From: Rhodocyclaceae bacterium UBA2271
Lineage (GTDB): Bacteria > Pseudomonadota > Gammaproteobacteria > Burkholderiales > Rhodocyclaceae
Assembly (NCBI GenBank): GCA_002347405.1
Contig: DDXB01000054.1
Span: forward strand, 1-34,718
Length of the DNA stretch: 34,718 nt
Direction: 5' to 3'
Shown here: in pieces, positions 1 to 7,664 of the stretch
How positions within the stretch are numbered: position 1 is the stretch's first letter
Layout: each line of letters starts with the position of its first letter
Notes under the pieces: model-generated
What the model saw: only the letters and a program-made list of their open reading frames with translations
The model's database searches: none
Told to the model about the DNA's origin: nothing
Program-made: the position numbers and the translations under genes

Positions 1-61
1 TCATGTTTTAAGGAAATATCAATAGGCCATGTTTTCCTGATTAATTACCCTGGATGATTTC

Positions 62-1504
62 ATGAACCACGGTCGCGCCCGCCAGCAGATCAATCAGCTC
101 TGGGATGAGTCCATCATCCCGTGCCTCGAAGACTACATCCGCATCCCCTGCAAGTCGCCCGGCTTTGACACGGATTGGGAGAAGCACGGCTACCTGGATC
201 AGGCCGCCGTGCTGATGGCCGACTGGTGCCGCCAGCAGCCGGTGCAGGGCATGAAAGTCGAAATCGTGCGCCATGCCGGCCGCACTCCCGTGCTGCTGTG
301 CGAAATCGATGGTACGCCAGGCGTCGGCGGCACTGCGGGTAGGGTGTTGATGTACGGCCACCTCGACAAGCAGCCCGAGTTCACTGGCTGGTCGGAAGGA
401 CTCGGGCCGTGGCAGCCTGTGATCCGCGACGGGCGGCTCTACGGCCGCGGTGGTGCCGATGACGGCTACGCGATCTTTTCATCACTGGCGGCAATTCGCG
501 CGCTGCAGGAGCAGGCGGTCGCCCATTCCCGCTGCGTCGTCCTCATCGAAAGCTGTGAGGAAAGCGGCAGCGCCGACCTGCCCTATTACGTCGAAGCCCT
601 CAAGGACCGCATCGGTACGCCGGACCTGGTGATCTGCCTCGACGCCGAGTGCGGTAGCTACGACGAGCTGTGGTGTACCACCTCCCTGCGCGGCAACCTG
701 ACCGGTACCCTGCGTGTCGAGGTATTGAATGAAGGCGTACATTCCGGCGCCGGTACCGGTGTCGCGCCGTCGCCTTTCCGCGTCCTGCGCAGCTTGCTGA
801 GCCGCATCGAAAACGAAACGACCGGCGAGTTACTGATCGATGCGCTGTACGCGCCCATCCCCGCGGATCGGCAAGTGCAGGCCCAGGCCGCCGCTGAAAA
901 ACTCGGCGACATGACCTACCGCAAGATGCCGTTCATCGATGGCGTCGAGCCGATCAGCCACACGCCCCTGGAATTGCTCCTCAACAACACCTGGCGCCCT
1001 TCCCTGACAGTGACGGGCGCGGAAGGCCTGCCCGCTCTCAAGGATGCCGGCAACGTGCTGCTGCCCGGCGTGGCCGTCAAATTGTCGCTGCGTCTGCCGC
1101 CGACGACCGACCCGGCCGCCGCGGCGCAGGCCGTCAAGCAGGAGCTGGAAGCTGACCCGCCCTACGGCGCGAAAGTATCCTTCACGGTTTCAGGCTCGCT
1201 GGGCGGCTGGAATGCTCCGCCCCTGCAACCCTGGCTGGAACAATCCATGCAGGCAGCATCACAATGCGTTTTCGGCCGTGATGCGGTGTACAAGGGAACC
1301 GGCGGCAGCATCCCGTTCATGGGCCTGCTCGGCGAGCGCTTCCCCGGCACCCAGTTCCTCGTCACCGGGGTGCTTGGCCCCAACGCCAACGCCCACGGGC
1401 CCAACGAATTTCTGCATCTAGACTACGTGAAGAAACTCACCCTGTCCGTGGCATCCATCCTGGCGGATCACCGGGGCAATCAGGGGCAGGGCGGAGTAGC
1501 CTGA
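62..1504 (+). CDS. M20-family metallopeptidase (host chromosome)
   Basis: 480 aa, a full-length M20 peptidase (peptidase T/carboxypeptidase G2/dipeptidase superfamily), expected to be a cytosolic di-zinc hydrolase of peptides or N-acyl amino acids. The zinc-site motifs are present: GHLD (H100, D102), GRGGADD (about residues 129-134), CEES (E166/E167 as catalytic base and ligand), CLDAE (D194), and a C-terminal histidine in NANAHGPNEF near residue 448. The block around residues 205-300 fits the dimerisation lid domain. The ATG at 62 follows a weak purine-rich stretch. It is the only protein gene on the plus strand and is followed by tRNA-Asn, so it belongs to the host, not the phage. The exact substrate cannot be read from the sequence. 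Confidence 0.93.
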   Translation: MNHGRARQQINQLWDESIIPCLEDYIRIPCKSPGFDTDWEKHGYLDQAAVLMADWCRQQPVQGMKVEIVRHAGRTPVLLCEIDGTPGVGGTAGRVLMYGHLDKQPEFTGWSEGLGPWQPVIRDGRLYGRGGADDGYAIFSSLAAIRALQEQAVAHSRCVVLIESCEESGSADLPYYVEALKDRIGTPDLVICLDAECGSYDELWCTTSLRGNLTGTLRVEVLNEGVHSGAGTGVAPSPFRVLRSLLSRIENETTGELLIDALYAPIPADRQVQAQAAAEKLGDMTYRKMPFIDGVEPISHTPLELLLNNTWRPSLTVTGAEGLPALKDAGNVLLPGVAVKLSLRLPPTTDPAAAAQAVKQELEADPPYGAKVSFTVSGSLGGWNAPPLQPWLEQSMQAASQCVFGRDAVYKGTGGSIPFMGLLGERFPGTQFLVTGVLGPNANAHGPNEFLHLDYVKKLTLSVASILADHRGNQGQGGVA

Positions 1505-1540
1505 AATACGCGAAAAGGGCGATAAATGGTAGTCCTGGCG

Positions 1541-1569
1541 TTGACGCGAGTGGCAGAAATCCATATCAT
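1541..1569 (+). promoter_or_regulatory. sigma70-type promoter for tRNA-Asn
   Basis: TTGACG (1541-1546), a 17-base spacer and TATCAT (1564-1569) give near-consensus -35 and -10 boxes. The predicted start, around 1576, is a few bases before the tRNA 5' end at 1584. Confidence 0.75.
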
Positions 1570-1583
1570 TCGCGCCTCATCAT

Positions 1584-1659
1584 TCCTCGATAGCTCAGTT
1601 GGTAGAGCGTCGGACTGTTAATCCGCAGGTCCCTGGTTCGAGTCCAGGTCGAGGAGCCA
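1584..1659 (+). tRNA. tRNA-Asn (anticodon GTT)
   Basis: 76 bases including an encoded CCA. The acceptor arms TCCTCGA (1584-1590) and TCGAGGA (1649-1655) pair fully; the D loop has AGCTCAGTTGG, the anticodon loop is CTGTTAA with GTT at 1617-1619, and the T arm carries GGTTCGAGTCC. The gene is intact. The prophage end lies about 150 bp downstream, but a transposing Mu-type phage would not be expected to use the tRNA as an attachment site, so the closeness may be chance. Confidence 0.97.
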
Positions 1660-1676
1660 AGATTCATCAAGCACTT

Positions 1677-1717
1677 AAGCCATCCCTTGGCCATTCTTCG
1701 GGATGGCTTTTTGCTTT
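1677..1717 (+). terminator. intrinsic terminator after tRNA-Asn
   Basis: AAGCCATCCC (1677-1686) and GGGATGGCTT (1700-1709) form a perfect 10-bp stem with a 13-base loop, followed by T-rich sequence (TTTTTGCTTTT). It ends the tRNA transcript and insulates it from the prophage. Confidence 0.85.
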
Positions 1718-1811
1718 TCGGGATGATCGGAACTACGCTAGTCCAGAGGTTGATGCAGGGTGGCCCGCGTTGACCATCTGGACTTATAGAATAATTTCAT
1801 CAATTCGCCCC

Positions 1812-1861
1812 TGTTGTAAGCGCGCGCGCGTTTTGGCACTATTTTGCGCGACTTTTGGCAC
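1812..1861. repeat. probable right terminus of the Mu-like prophage
   Basis: A TG dinucleotide opens TGTTGTAAG at 1812, as at the ends of Mu-type elements, followed by a CGCG run and then TTTTGGCAC at 1831-1839, TTTTGCGCG at 1842-1850 and TTTTGGCAC at 1853-1861. The three TTTTG blocks are spaced by exactly 11 bp, so they lie on one face of the helix, as expected of transposase-binding sites. The last phage gene (methyltransferase remnant) ends inside this array. The other phage end is outside the window, so the terminal inverted repeat and the 5-bp target duplication cannot be confirmed; the boundary is an inference. Confidence 0.5.
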
Positions 1862-2595
1862 TGCCGCCAAGCCGCTCCACGGCGACTTGGAAGTAATGCT
1901 CGCTGGCCTCGATCCCGACGAACTGTTTGCCCTGGGCTAAAGCCGCTACGCCAGTGGTTGCCGACCCCATGAACGGGTCGAGGATTCTAGGCCCACAGGC
2001 AGCCACCAAATCCTCCATCAGGGGGAGCGGCTTGCCTACCTGGTGCAGCTTGCCACCGGCCAGCGGATTGACACGGAACACACCCGGCGAGTAACGGGTG
2101 CCCTGAAGCGGCCCCTTGCTGCCCCAGACGATGTATTCCGCTTGGCTGCGGAAGCCGCCCTTGTAGGGGCGGGGTGGCGGTCTTATCCCAGACCGCCACC
2201 CCGCGCCACGTTACTCCGGCAGCCTGCATGGCGTCGGTTGTAACGGGGAGCTGGCGCCAGTCCGAGAAGACGATCATCAGGCCGCCGGCAGCCATGCGCT
2301 CCATGCACAGACTCATCCAGAGCGCAGACCAGTGCAAGTAGCTGCGCTGGTCCTTGGTATCGCCGAGGAAGTCAGGGTACTTGGCCGCGCCGTTGTTGAG
2401 ATACTTGTCGCCCGTCGATCTGGCGCGGTCGCCCTTCGACTGCCCTCCAGAGCTGTAAGGCGGGTCGGTCACCACAGCATCGAAGGGACCAGCAAGGATG
2501 GGCAGAACCGCCAAGCAGTCGCCCCTGTAGAGATCGGCGCCGGGAAGGCTGACGTGTTCATTGTTAAAGAGCGTCTTGCGGGTTTTGGTTGCCAT
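1839..2595 (-). pseudogene. DNA methyltransferase, frameshifted
   Basis: A beta-class N6-adenine or N4-cytosine DNA methyltransferase split over two frames. The first frame (2595 down to 1987) holds the catalytic motif TDPPY (residues 43-47) and loses sense after the residues VWDKTATP; the second frame (open from 2081 or earlier to 1839) continues with YKGGFRSQAEYIVWGSKG and the AdoMet-binding block ILDPFMGSATT. Both halves look like one intact family member read through a single frame change near 2190-2205. In Mu this last position holds mom, the DNA-modification gene; here a methyltransferase stands in the same place after com and would protect phage DNA from restriction. It is probably inactive unless the shift is a sequencing error or is bypassed. 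Confidence 0.8.
2169..2204. repeat. perfect 15-bp palindrome at the methyltransferase frameshift
   Basis: Arms 2169-2183 and 2190-2204 are perfectly complementary (GCGGGGTGGCGGTCT and its reverse complement) around a 6-base loop. The hairpin lies inside the coding sequence, exactly where the reading frame breaks. Confidence 0.9.
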
Positions 2596-2755
2596 CGGTC
2601 GTTTCCTTTCGGTTTGACGCTCGATGGCGCTCGGTTTTGAGGCTCTTGGCCTTCACTACATTGAGCGTCCCGCAGCGGGGACACATGATGGCCAGGTGAC
2701 TGAATTCAGCCTCGGCCAGCTTTCTGTTGCACTTACCGCATCGTATCGTTTCCAA
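2564..2755 (-). CDS. com: Com-like translational activator
   Basis: 63 aa, same length class as Mu Com. The N-terminal half has two CxxC pairs (IRCGKC and IMCPRC), the zinc ribbon typical of Com, followed by a basic hydrophilic tail. In Mu, Com binds RNA just upstream of mom and exposes its start site; here the gene overlaps the downstream methyltransferase by 32 bases, keeping the com-target arrangement. The frame has a stop just upstream (2759-2761), so translation must begin at the TTG at 2755 or a later codon; no strong ribosome site is visible. The target being a methyltransferase rather than a Mom acyl-modification enzyme is the unusual point. Confidence 0.8.
   Translation of the reverse strand: METIRCGKCNRKLAEAEFSHLAIMCPRCGTLNVVKAKSLKTERHRASNRKETTDGNQNPQDAL
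2591..2628 (-). promoter_or_regulatory. stem-loop enclosing the methyltransferase start codon
   Basis: On the minus-strand transcript GCCATCG (2628-2622) pairs with CGATGGC (2597-2591), which contains the ATG at 2595; inside it GTC (2618-2616) pairs with GAC (2600-2598). The Shine-Dalgarno sequence AAAGGA (2609-2604) lies in the loop. This resembles in layout the translation-inhibitor stem-loop of Mu mom, which Com opens. The upstream com gene runs through this structure, so Com binding or translating ribosomes could melt it. Confidence 0.6.
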
Positions 2756-2885
2756 GTCTCATGTCATTCGCGTGGTAGCCTTGTAACGCCGTGTGCACGG
2801 TGGCGGCGCCTTTGGCTTTAACGCAGGTTGCTTCTGCGGGCGGCGGCCGGTTGGGTGTTCCACCACCCATCCGGTCGCGCCGTCT

Positions 2886-3395
2886 TTAATTTATATCTTG
2901 GGCGGCAAACCATCTCGCCCAGTCGCACGGGCTCGGCTCGGCATCGAACATCGTGCCGAGCGCATGGAAACCGCGCGCCGCACCCATGTCGCGAATACGG
3001 CCGCTGCAGACCCTGCCGCCGTAGTTCGGCGTGCTCTTGCCGATGGCGTGATAGAGCGGACGCAACGCCCATGCCGCGTAGTCGCGGAAGCCGTAGAGTG
3101 TGCGCAAGAGCCGCACCCACAGCGAGCCATCGCTATTGCAGATGGCGTCGATGTCGCCGAGCATTTCTTCGCGCAGCTCATCCTCGGTGATCTCGAACGG
3201 GCACTCATGCAACTCGACCAGATCCGGCTTGTAGTGGCCATCCCAGCGAAAACGCCGGAATAGCAAGTGCTGGTCATAGGCCCAGCCGGATTCCTCGCAT
3301 ACGAAGCAGATGTGATAGACACGACAGTGGGTGAAGTACTCCGCGAGGTCGGCGGACAGCTTGCCGGGGGCGCCGAAGATGAGGGCGATCTTCAT
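2886..3395 (-). CDS. conserved phage protein, possible permuted papain-fold enzyme
   Basis: 169 aa, no family recognised with certainty. The pattern suggests a circularly permuted NlpC/P60-like (YiiX/LRAT type) cysteine enzyme: a histidine in a strand-like segment near the N terminus (RVYHICFV, H28), a region resembling the helix before the catalytic site (YGFRDYAAWALRPLYH, residues 101-116), then RVCSGRI with C130 where such proteins often have a CSE-type motif. It starts 4 bases inside the end of the fibre-assembly gene (ATGA overlap), so it is made with the tail fibre genes and could act on the cell envelope during entry or release. The fold assignment is inference; it may instead be a purely structural protein. 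Confidence 0.6.
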   Translation of the reverse strand: MKIALIFGAPGKLSADLAEYFTHCRVYHICFVCEESGWAYDQHLLFRRFRWDGHYKPDLVELHECPFEITEDELREEMLGDIDAICNSDGSLWVRLLRTLYGFRDYAAWALRPLYHAIGKSTPNYGGRVCSGRIRDMGAARGFHALGTMFDAEPSPCDWARWFAAQDIN

Positions 3396-3964
3396 GGCGT
3401 CCAGACGATGGCCGCCACCGCTGCCGGCGTGGTCGCCGCCGCGAGCTGCGCCTTGAGCGTCTGCGCGTGCACAAAATTCGCCGAGCCGGCGGCCACCATC
3501 GAGGCATAAAACGCCTTCCAGGCGGCGACGTCGGCGATCGGATGATAGCTGTTGTCAATCGCCTTCCAGGCACCAGGGAACTCAGGCGGCAGCGCGCCGA
3601 AGAGCGCCACGTAGCCATTCACGCCGTCGATGTCGCCACGCGAGAGTTGGTCACAGGAGAAGGTCTTGCCGCCGTGGGCGAAGGTGCTGGTGTTCGCGGC
3701 GGCACGGGCGAGGTTGATCTCGGCGTTCTTCGCAGCCTTTAGCTCGTCGAGAGTCGGCGCAGGCGGAATGACTGGCTGCGGGATATCCTCCATATCGAAG
3801 CGGCTTCCGTTCCACTTGGCACGCATGCCATCCGGAACGGAAGGTGGTGGTGCATCGATTGCTCCGCCGGGGATTAAAAACACACCAGCTTCAAGTGGCG
3901 ACGAATCTGCAACAACCACATTGACAAAATACCCGTGAGAGTCCAATTGACAAACGTTTTTCAT
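3392..3964 (-). CDS. tail fibre assembly protein (DUF4376-like)
   Basis: 190 aa from the ATG at 3964, preceded by GGAG. The N-terminal part (about 1-70) resembles the short beta-rich domain of phage fibre-associated proteins; from about residue 70 a helical segment (TLDELKAAKNAEINLAR) opens a DUF4376-like domain with FAHGGKTFSCDQLSRGDI. Genes of this kind follow tail fibres and act as fibre chaperones or remain bound to the fibre tip. It is placed directly after the fibre gene and before the last structural-like gene. The upstream in-frame codon at 3994 would place the start inside the fibre gene and lacks a ribosome site. Confidence 0.75.
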   Translation of the reverse strand: MKNVCQLDSHGYFVNVVVADSSPLEAGVFLIPGGAIDAPPPSVPDGMRAKWNGSRFDMEDIPQPVIPPAPTLDELKAAKNAEINLARAAANTSTFAHGGKTFSCDQLSRGDIDGVNGYVALFGALPPEFPGAWKAIDNSYHPIADVAAWKAFYASMVAAGSANFVHAQTLKAQLAAATTPAAVAAIVWTP

Positions 3965-3978
3965 AGGGAGATCTCCGA

Positions 3979-4977
3979 TCAATACTTGATACACGAAAGC
4001 AGGGCGACGTTACGCGGGCGAGTTTCGGTGCCACCCGCGACTGACGTTGGGTATGTACCATCCTGAACCCCAGACCTCTCGGCAGTCAGGTTCGTAAGTG
4101 AATATCCATCTGAATATGGAATATTGTGGCTATGGCTTTTAAAGTCGTCTGCTTGAGAACTCCCGAACGCGCGGCCAGAATCCACTCCTCTGCCATCATC
4201 CCATCCCCTAACAAACTCACCGCGCAGGTCGGGCAGAGTGAATGTGGTCGAACCGTCACCGGCGCCGAATGTAGTGTCGATTGCTGCGAACAGCGCCGCG
4301 TAGGTCGTGCGCGAAACTGCAGCTCCGTTGGCCTTGAGATAGCCTGTCGGGGCAGTGTTTTTTGCAACGAAAATGACAGATCCGACCTCGACACCCTGCT
4401 GCGCCGGCGCAGCATCCACATCAACCCACAGCGTTGTAGCGCTCTTCGCGATGCCGATCATCACAGTATCGAGCGGCGCTGTCGTGGTGATTGCGCCAAG
4501 CGTACCAGCAGAGAGGTAGTAACGCGCCCCTGGCGTCAAGCCGGTGAAGAGCGGGCATTCGCCATAGAGGTAGACCTTGCTGTTCGTGACGTCGGCGACA
4601 CCGACAGCGTGGTTGTTGGCCGTGCCGTCGGCGATCGCCTCGTCGAAGCGGTTGTTGGCGGCATCCCAGCGCACGACTTCGCCATTGGTAACCGAAGCCT
4701 CGAAAACGGCGCCGTTGATGACGACGGCCTTCTGGTTGGCGATGAACAGCGCCTGGATGGCCTGCGACAGCTGCGTCACGTCGGTATGGTCTGGCGTCAA
4801 GCCGGCAGCGACGATCACGGCGCGCAGCTCCTCGGTCATCATGTGATACCACCACGGCCCCGGCTTGGTGGCCGGCGTGGCGGCCTGCGGGTTGCCCGCC
4901 GTCGGATAGCCGCTGGAGGGGCTGGCCGGAGCGCTGGGCGGGCTGCCGGCGGCACCGGATTCGAATGTGCGATCCAT
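3979..4977 (-). CDS. tail fibre protein with collar domain
   Basis: 332 aa. The N terminus is Pro/Ala/Ser-rich (1-40), as in flexible fibre attachment segments. The middle (about 45-195) has beta-strand repeats seen in fibre shafts. Residues about 200-290 form a phage tail collar domain: GSVIFVAKNTAPTGYLKANG, the TYAALFAAIDTTFGAGDG block and FTLPDLRGEFVRGWDDGRG. The C terminus (ETRPRNVALLSCIKY) is the usual collar-fibre ending. It binds the host surface at the baseplate edge. It is the only clear tail fibre gene in the window. No invertible segment is seen near it. Confidence 0.88.
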   Translation of the reverse strand: MDRTFESGAAGSPPSAPASPSSGYPTAGNPQAATPATKPGPWWYHMMTEELRAVIVAAGLTPDHTDVTQLSQAIQALFIANQKAVVINGAVFEASVTNGEVVRWDAANNRFDEAIADGTANNHAVGVADVTNSKVYLYGECPLFTGLTPGARYYLSAGTLGAITTTAPLDTVMIGIAKSATTLWVDVDAAPAQQGVEVGSVIFVAKNTAPTGYLKANGAAVSRTTYAALFAAIDTTFGAGDGSTTFTLPDLRGEFVRGWDDGRGVDSGRAFGSSQADDFKSHSHNIPYSDGYSLTNLTAERSGVQDGTYPTSVAGGTETRPRNVALLSCIKY

Positions 4978-4989
4978 ATAATCTCCTTC

Positions 4990-5580
4990 TTAGGTGTAGG
5001 CGAATAAAACGTGCGTATGGGCGGGCTTAAGCCGGCTGATAACGCACTCCAGCAGCTCGTTGCCCCACCACGCGAGGGGGTCTTCAACGGTATCGGTAAC
5101 GGTGAGCACGCCGACGGTGTCTTCGGCAGCATTCACCTGCCAGGCGAACTGCCAGGGCGTGCCGGTGAGCGGATGCTCGACGTTGTCTTCGACGTCGTGC
5201 AGATCGAACTCGGTGACGGTGATCGCGTAGCCCAGGCTCGCCGCCAGGGCGATGTAGTAGGCGGCGCTCTGTCCGCCGATGGTGGTGAGCTTGGCCACCA
5301 GCGCGGCGCGGCGTTGCGCGGTGGCCTGCGTGCCGACAAGCGCCTCGACACAGGGATCGGGCAGGCCGGCAACGCGCTCCCAGTCGGCGAGCAGCTCGGC
5401 CGTGGTGCGCGGGTCGGCTTCCTCGATAAGATCGGCGGCGCGGCCATCGACGCGGGCCAGTTCATCGGCCCAGGCGGCGAGCAACTGCGTGAGCGCCGCA
5501 TCGGCCTCGCGCGGCCAGGCCGGGCCTTGCGGCAGCAGCGCCTGGATCTGGGCCAGGTAATCAGACGACGTCATGCCCAT
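4990..5580 (-). CDS. baseplate wedge protein, Mu gp48-like (DUF2313)
   Basis: 196 aa. It starts with the family pattern SSDYLAQIQALLPQGPAWP and contains DPRTTAELLADWERVAGLPDPC (residues about 56-77), diagnostic for the YmfQ/DUF2313 baseplate family. It closes the baseplate set, directly after the gp47-like gene, and overlaps its stop. An internal ATG at 5574 would form the ATGA overlap common in this operon and is an equally plausible start. Confidence 0.88.
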   Translation of the reverse strand: MGMTSSDYLAQIQALLPQGPAWPREADAALTQLLAAWADELARVDGRAADLIEEADPRTTAELLADWERVAGLPDPCVEALVGTQATAQRRAALVAKLTTIGGQSAAYYIALAASLGYAITVTEFDLHDVEDNVEHPLTGTPWQFAWQVNAAEDTVGVLTVTDTVEDPLAWWGNELLECVISRLKPAHTHVLFAYT

Positions 5581-6623
5581 GTGATCGCCCCGAAGGTGGC
5601 CATCTGGCCGGTGGTGTGCGTGACGTTCGCGGCCGGCACGGTGAGGATGTGATCGGATTCTCCGGTAGCTAGCGAGACCGCCTCGCGGATGTGCGACAGC
5701 AGGATCGTGGCGCCTGGCTCGGCCTCACGCCGCAGCAGGTCGCGCAATTCGGCCTCGATGGCGGCGCGGATCGCGGCGGTGTCCGGCGTGATGTCGATGG
5801 TGAAGTTAAGCGTCACGGCGATGGGTGCGGCCACCGTGACGCCCGCCGTCACCGGCCGCAGGCCATCGATATACGCCTGCACTGCCGCTACTTCGGCGGC
5901 GTCCGGGATCAGGCTTGCGTCGTCGTCGCGCACGAAGCGCACGGTGATGGTGCCCAGGCCAAGTTCGGCGGGATACACCCAGGCGCGCGTAACACCCGCC
6001 ACTTCCAGCGCCCAGGCGATGTAGTCATGCGCAGCACCGCCGTGCGGCGGCGTCTGGATGCGGGCGAGCAGGCGGGCGCGCAGATCGTCGTCCACCTCGA
6101 TGTCGGCGCCGCCGGTGAGGGCAGCGGCATCCACCGTCGCGCTTGCCGAAACGCCAGTGATCGGCGTGTCGAAACTCAGCGACGATGCCGCCGCCGCGTT
6201 ACCGGCTTGTCCGCCCTCGACGGCGGTAACGGCAATCGTGGCCGTGCCGCCGGCGACCGTCGCCTCGGCATCGGTCGTGTATTGCGCGCCGTCGGATCGA
6301 GCCAGCGTCGAATCGGCCGGGATGATCGCGCCGCTGGTGCCGCTCACCGTGATGTTGCCGACGGCCGGCGAGGCGGCCTTGCGCTCCACGCCCCAGATCG
6401 AGGCATGACGCTCCAGAATGTCGCCGTCGGCGGTGTCGATGATGACCTGGCGCGAGATCCATTCCAGGTAGCCGTAGAGGCCGTGCGCGGCGCCGGAATG
6501 CACGCGCGCCAGTACGTTGAGGTTGGAGCGGCGCAGGCGGGCATCGGCGCCCGGCAAGCGGGTCTCGATGTCCGCTTCGGCGCGGTTGATCAGGGTCGGA
6601 AGATCGGGGCGGGTGAATGCCAT
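5571..6623 (-). CDS. baseplate assembly protein J, Mu gp47-like
   Basis: 350 aa from the ATG at 6623. The N terminus (FTRPDLPTLINRAEADIETR) and the later LTGGADIEVDDDLRARLL segment are typical of the baseplate J/gp47 family, which forms the wedge arms around the tail spike. The Gly/Thr/Ala-rich centre (residues about 100-190) is the usual variable domain. The long open frame upstream of 6623 overlaps gp46 and is not coding. Confidence 0.9.
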   Translation of the reverse strand: MAFTRPDLPTLINRAEADIETRLPGADARLRRSNLNVLARVHSGAAHGLYGYLEWISRQVIIDTADGDILERHASIWGVERKAASPAVGNITVSGTSGAIIPADSTLARSDGAQYTTDAEATVAGGTATIAVTAVEGGQAGNAAAASSLSFDTPITGVSASATVDAAALTGGADIEVDDDLRARLLARIQTPPHGGAAHDYIAWALEVAGVTRAWVYPAELGLGTITVRFVRDDDASLIPDAAEVAAVQAYIDGLRPVTAGVTVAAPIAVTLNFTIDITPDTAAIRAAIEAELRDLLRREAEPGATILLSHIREAVSLATGESDHILTVPAANVTHTTGQMATFGAITWA

Positions 6624-6633
6624 GCTGGTCTCT

Positions 6634-7083
6634 CTATAAGGATGCCCACAGGGCCTCGAAGCGATAGCGCACCGGCTGACCGTTCGGCCGCGTGATCGCG
6701 ATCGCCAGCCCGAGCATCTCGTCGCGGGGAATGAAGGCATCGACCTCAACGCGGCTGGCGATACCATCCTTGATCAGCCAGGCCAGCGCCTCTTCGGCGT
6801 AGCCCTTCGCTTCGGCCAGCACCGACGGCAGCTGCTTGCGGCGGCCGAGCAGCCACAGGCGCGAGCCAAAGCGGTCGCCCGTCTTCGCCGCATAGCCGTC
6901 GCCCCACCAACCGCGCAGATCATCCGGCGCCGGCGTGTCGTCGCCATCTCTAGCGCGCGCATCGGTGAAGAGAGAAAGAATCACGGCCGTGTCGAGTCCG
7001 CCGTCGCCGGCCAGGCTGGGCGCTTGCAGCAGCCAGTCGGCGCCCTGCTCGAAGCTGATGAACTGGGTGCGGATATCGCTCAT
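6634..7083 (-). CDS. baseplate wedge protein, Mu gp46-like
   Basis: 149 aa, the GP46/gpW-like wedge component with lysozyme-fold origin in related phages. Diagnostic pieces are DTAVILSLFTDARA (31-44), DDLRGWWGD (54-62) and GSRLWLLGR (73-81). The start codon overlaps the stop of the gp45-like gene, supporting coupled translation in the order spike, wedge, J. Confidence 0.9.
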   Translation of the reverse strand: MSDIRTQFISFEQGADWLLQAPSLAGDGGLDTAVILSLFTDARARDGDDTPAPDDLRGWWGDGYAAKTGDRFGSRLWLLGRRKQLPSVLAEAKGYAEEALAWLIKDGIASRVEVDAFIPRDEMLGLAIAITRPNGQPVRYRFEALWASL

Positions 7084-7664
7084 TACATTTGCCCCGTCGG
7101 CAGCGACACGCTGCCGCCTTGCGGATCGCTATGGGTGTGCGCGTTGTAGGTTTGGCGCATCCCGGCCATGCTCTTGTTGCCATGATCGGAGATGTCACCC
7201 TGAGCAACGATGTCGCCGGCGACGTTCAGATCGCCGCTCATGTTTACGGTCGGCGTGGTGATATTCACCACCGTGGCGGCGTTCACGTTCAGCGTCTGGG
7301 TGGCCACCTCGATCACATGGCCGCGCTTGAGGATGATGCTGTCGCCCTCGTCGGTGTAGATCGCCACCTCGCCGCCTTGCAGACCCTTGATGCGGTAACG
7401 ACGGTCGTCGTCGGCGATGATGACACCGTTATCGCGACTGCCGCCCAGCGCCAGATAAATGCCCTCGGCGCCCGGCAGCGGCACCGACGTGAATCCGTAG
7501 TGCTGCACGCGGTCGACGTTGTCGCACACCTCGCCGTCGAGCAGCTTGACCTGCACGCCCTGCAACTTGGTAGCGTCATTCACCAGCGTCAAAATCGCCC
7601 GCCCCGCCATCAGGCGAATGCGGCGGGCCAGCGGCGCGAGTGCCTTGAACAGTTCCCGGCTCAC
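7083..7664 (-). CDS. baseplate spike protein, Mu gp45-like (gpV family)
   Basis: 193 aa starting at GTG 7664, which forms a GTGA overlap with the preceding gene and has GGAG six bases upstream; the frame extends to a TTG at 7676 without better support. The N-terminal part (to about residue 100) is the OB-fold docking domain, with the family pattern VDRVQHYGFTSVPLPGAEG; the C-terminal part (NVNAATVVNITTPTVNMSGD) is the trimeric beta-helix needle. The tip carries NAHTHSDPQGG, where related spikes bind an iron ion through an HxH motif. It pierces the outer membrane during injection. Confidence 0.9.
   Translation of the reverse strand: MSRELFKALAPLARRIRLMAGRAILTLVNDATKLQGVQVKLLDGEVCDNVDRVQHYGFTSVPLPGAEGIYLALGGSRDNGVIIADDDRRYRIKGLQGGEVAIYTDEGDSIILKRGHVIEVATQTLNVNAATVVNITTPTVNMSGDLNVAGDIVAQGDISDHGNKSMAGMRQTYNAHTHSDPQGGSVSLPTGQM

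Noticed and set aside
1584..1659. tRNA-Asn as phage attachment site
   Set aside because: The element is a Mu-type transposing phage, the tRNA is 150 bp away and no integrase or repeated tRNA 3' end is visible.
1599..1940. Plus-strand open frame across tRNA-Asn and the phage end
   Set aside because: Begins inside the tRNA gene and crosses the terminator; not a gene.
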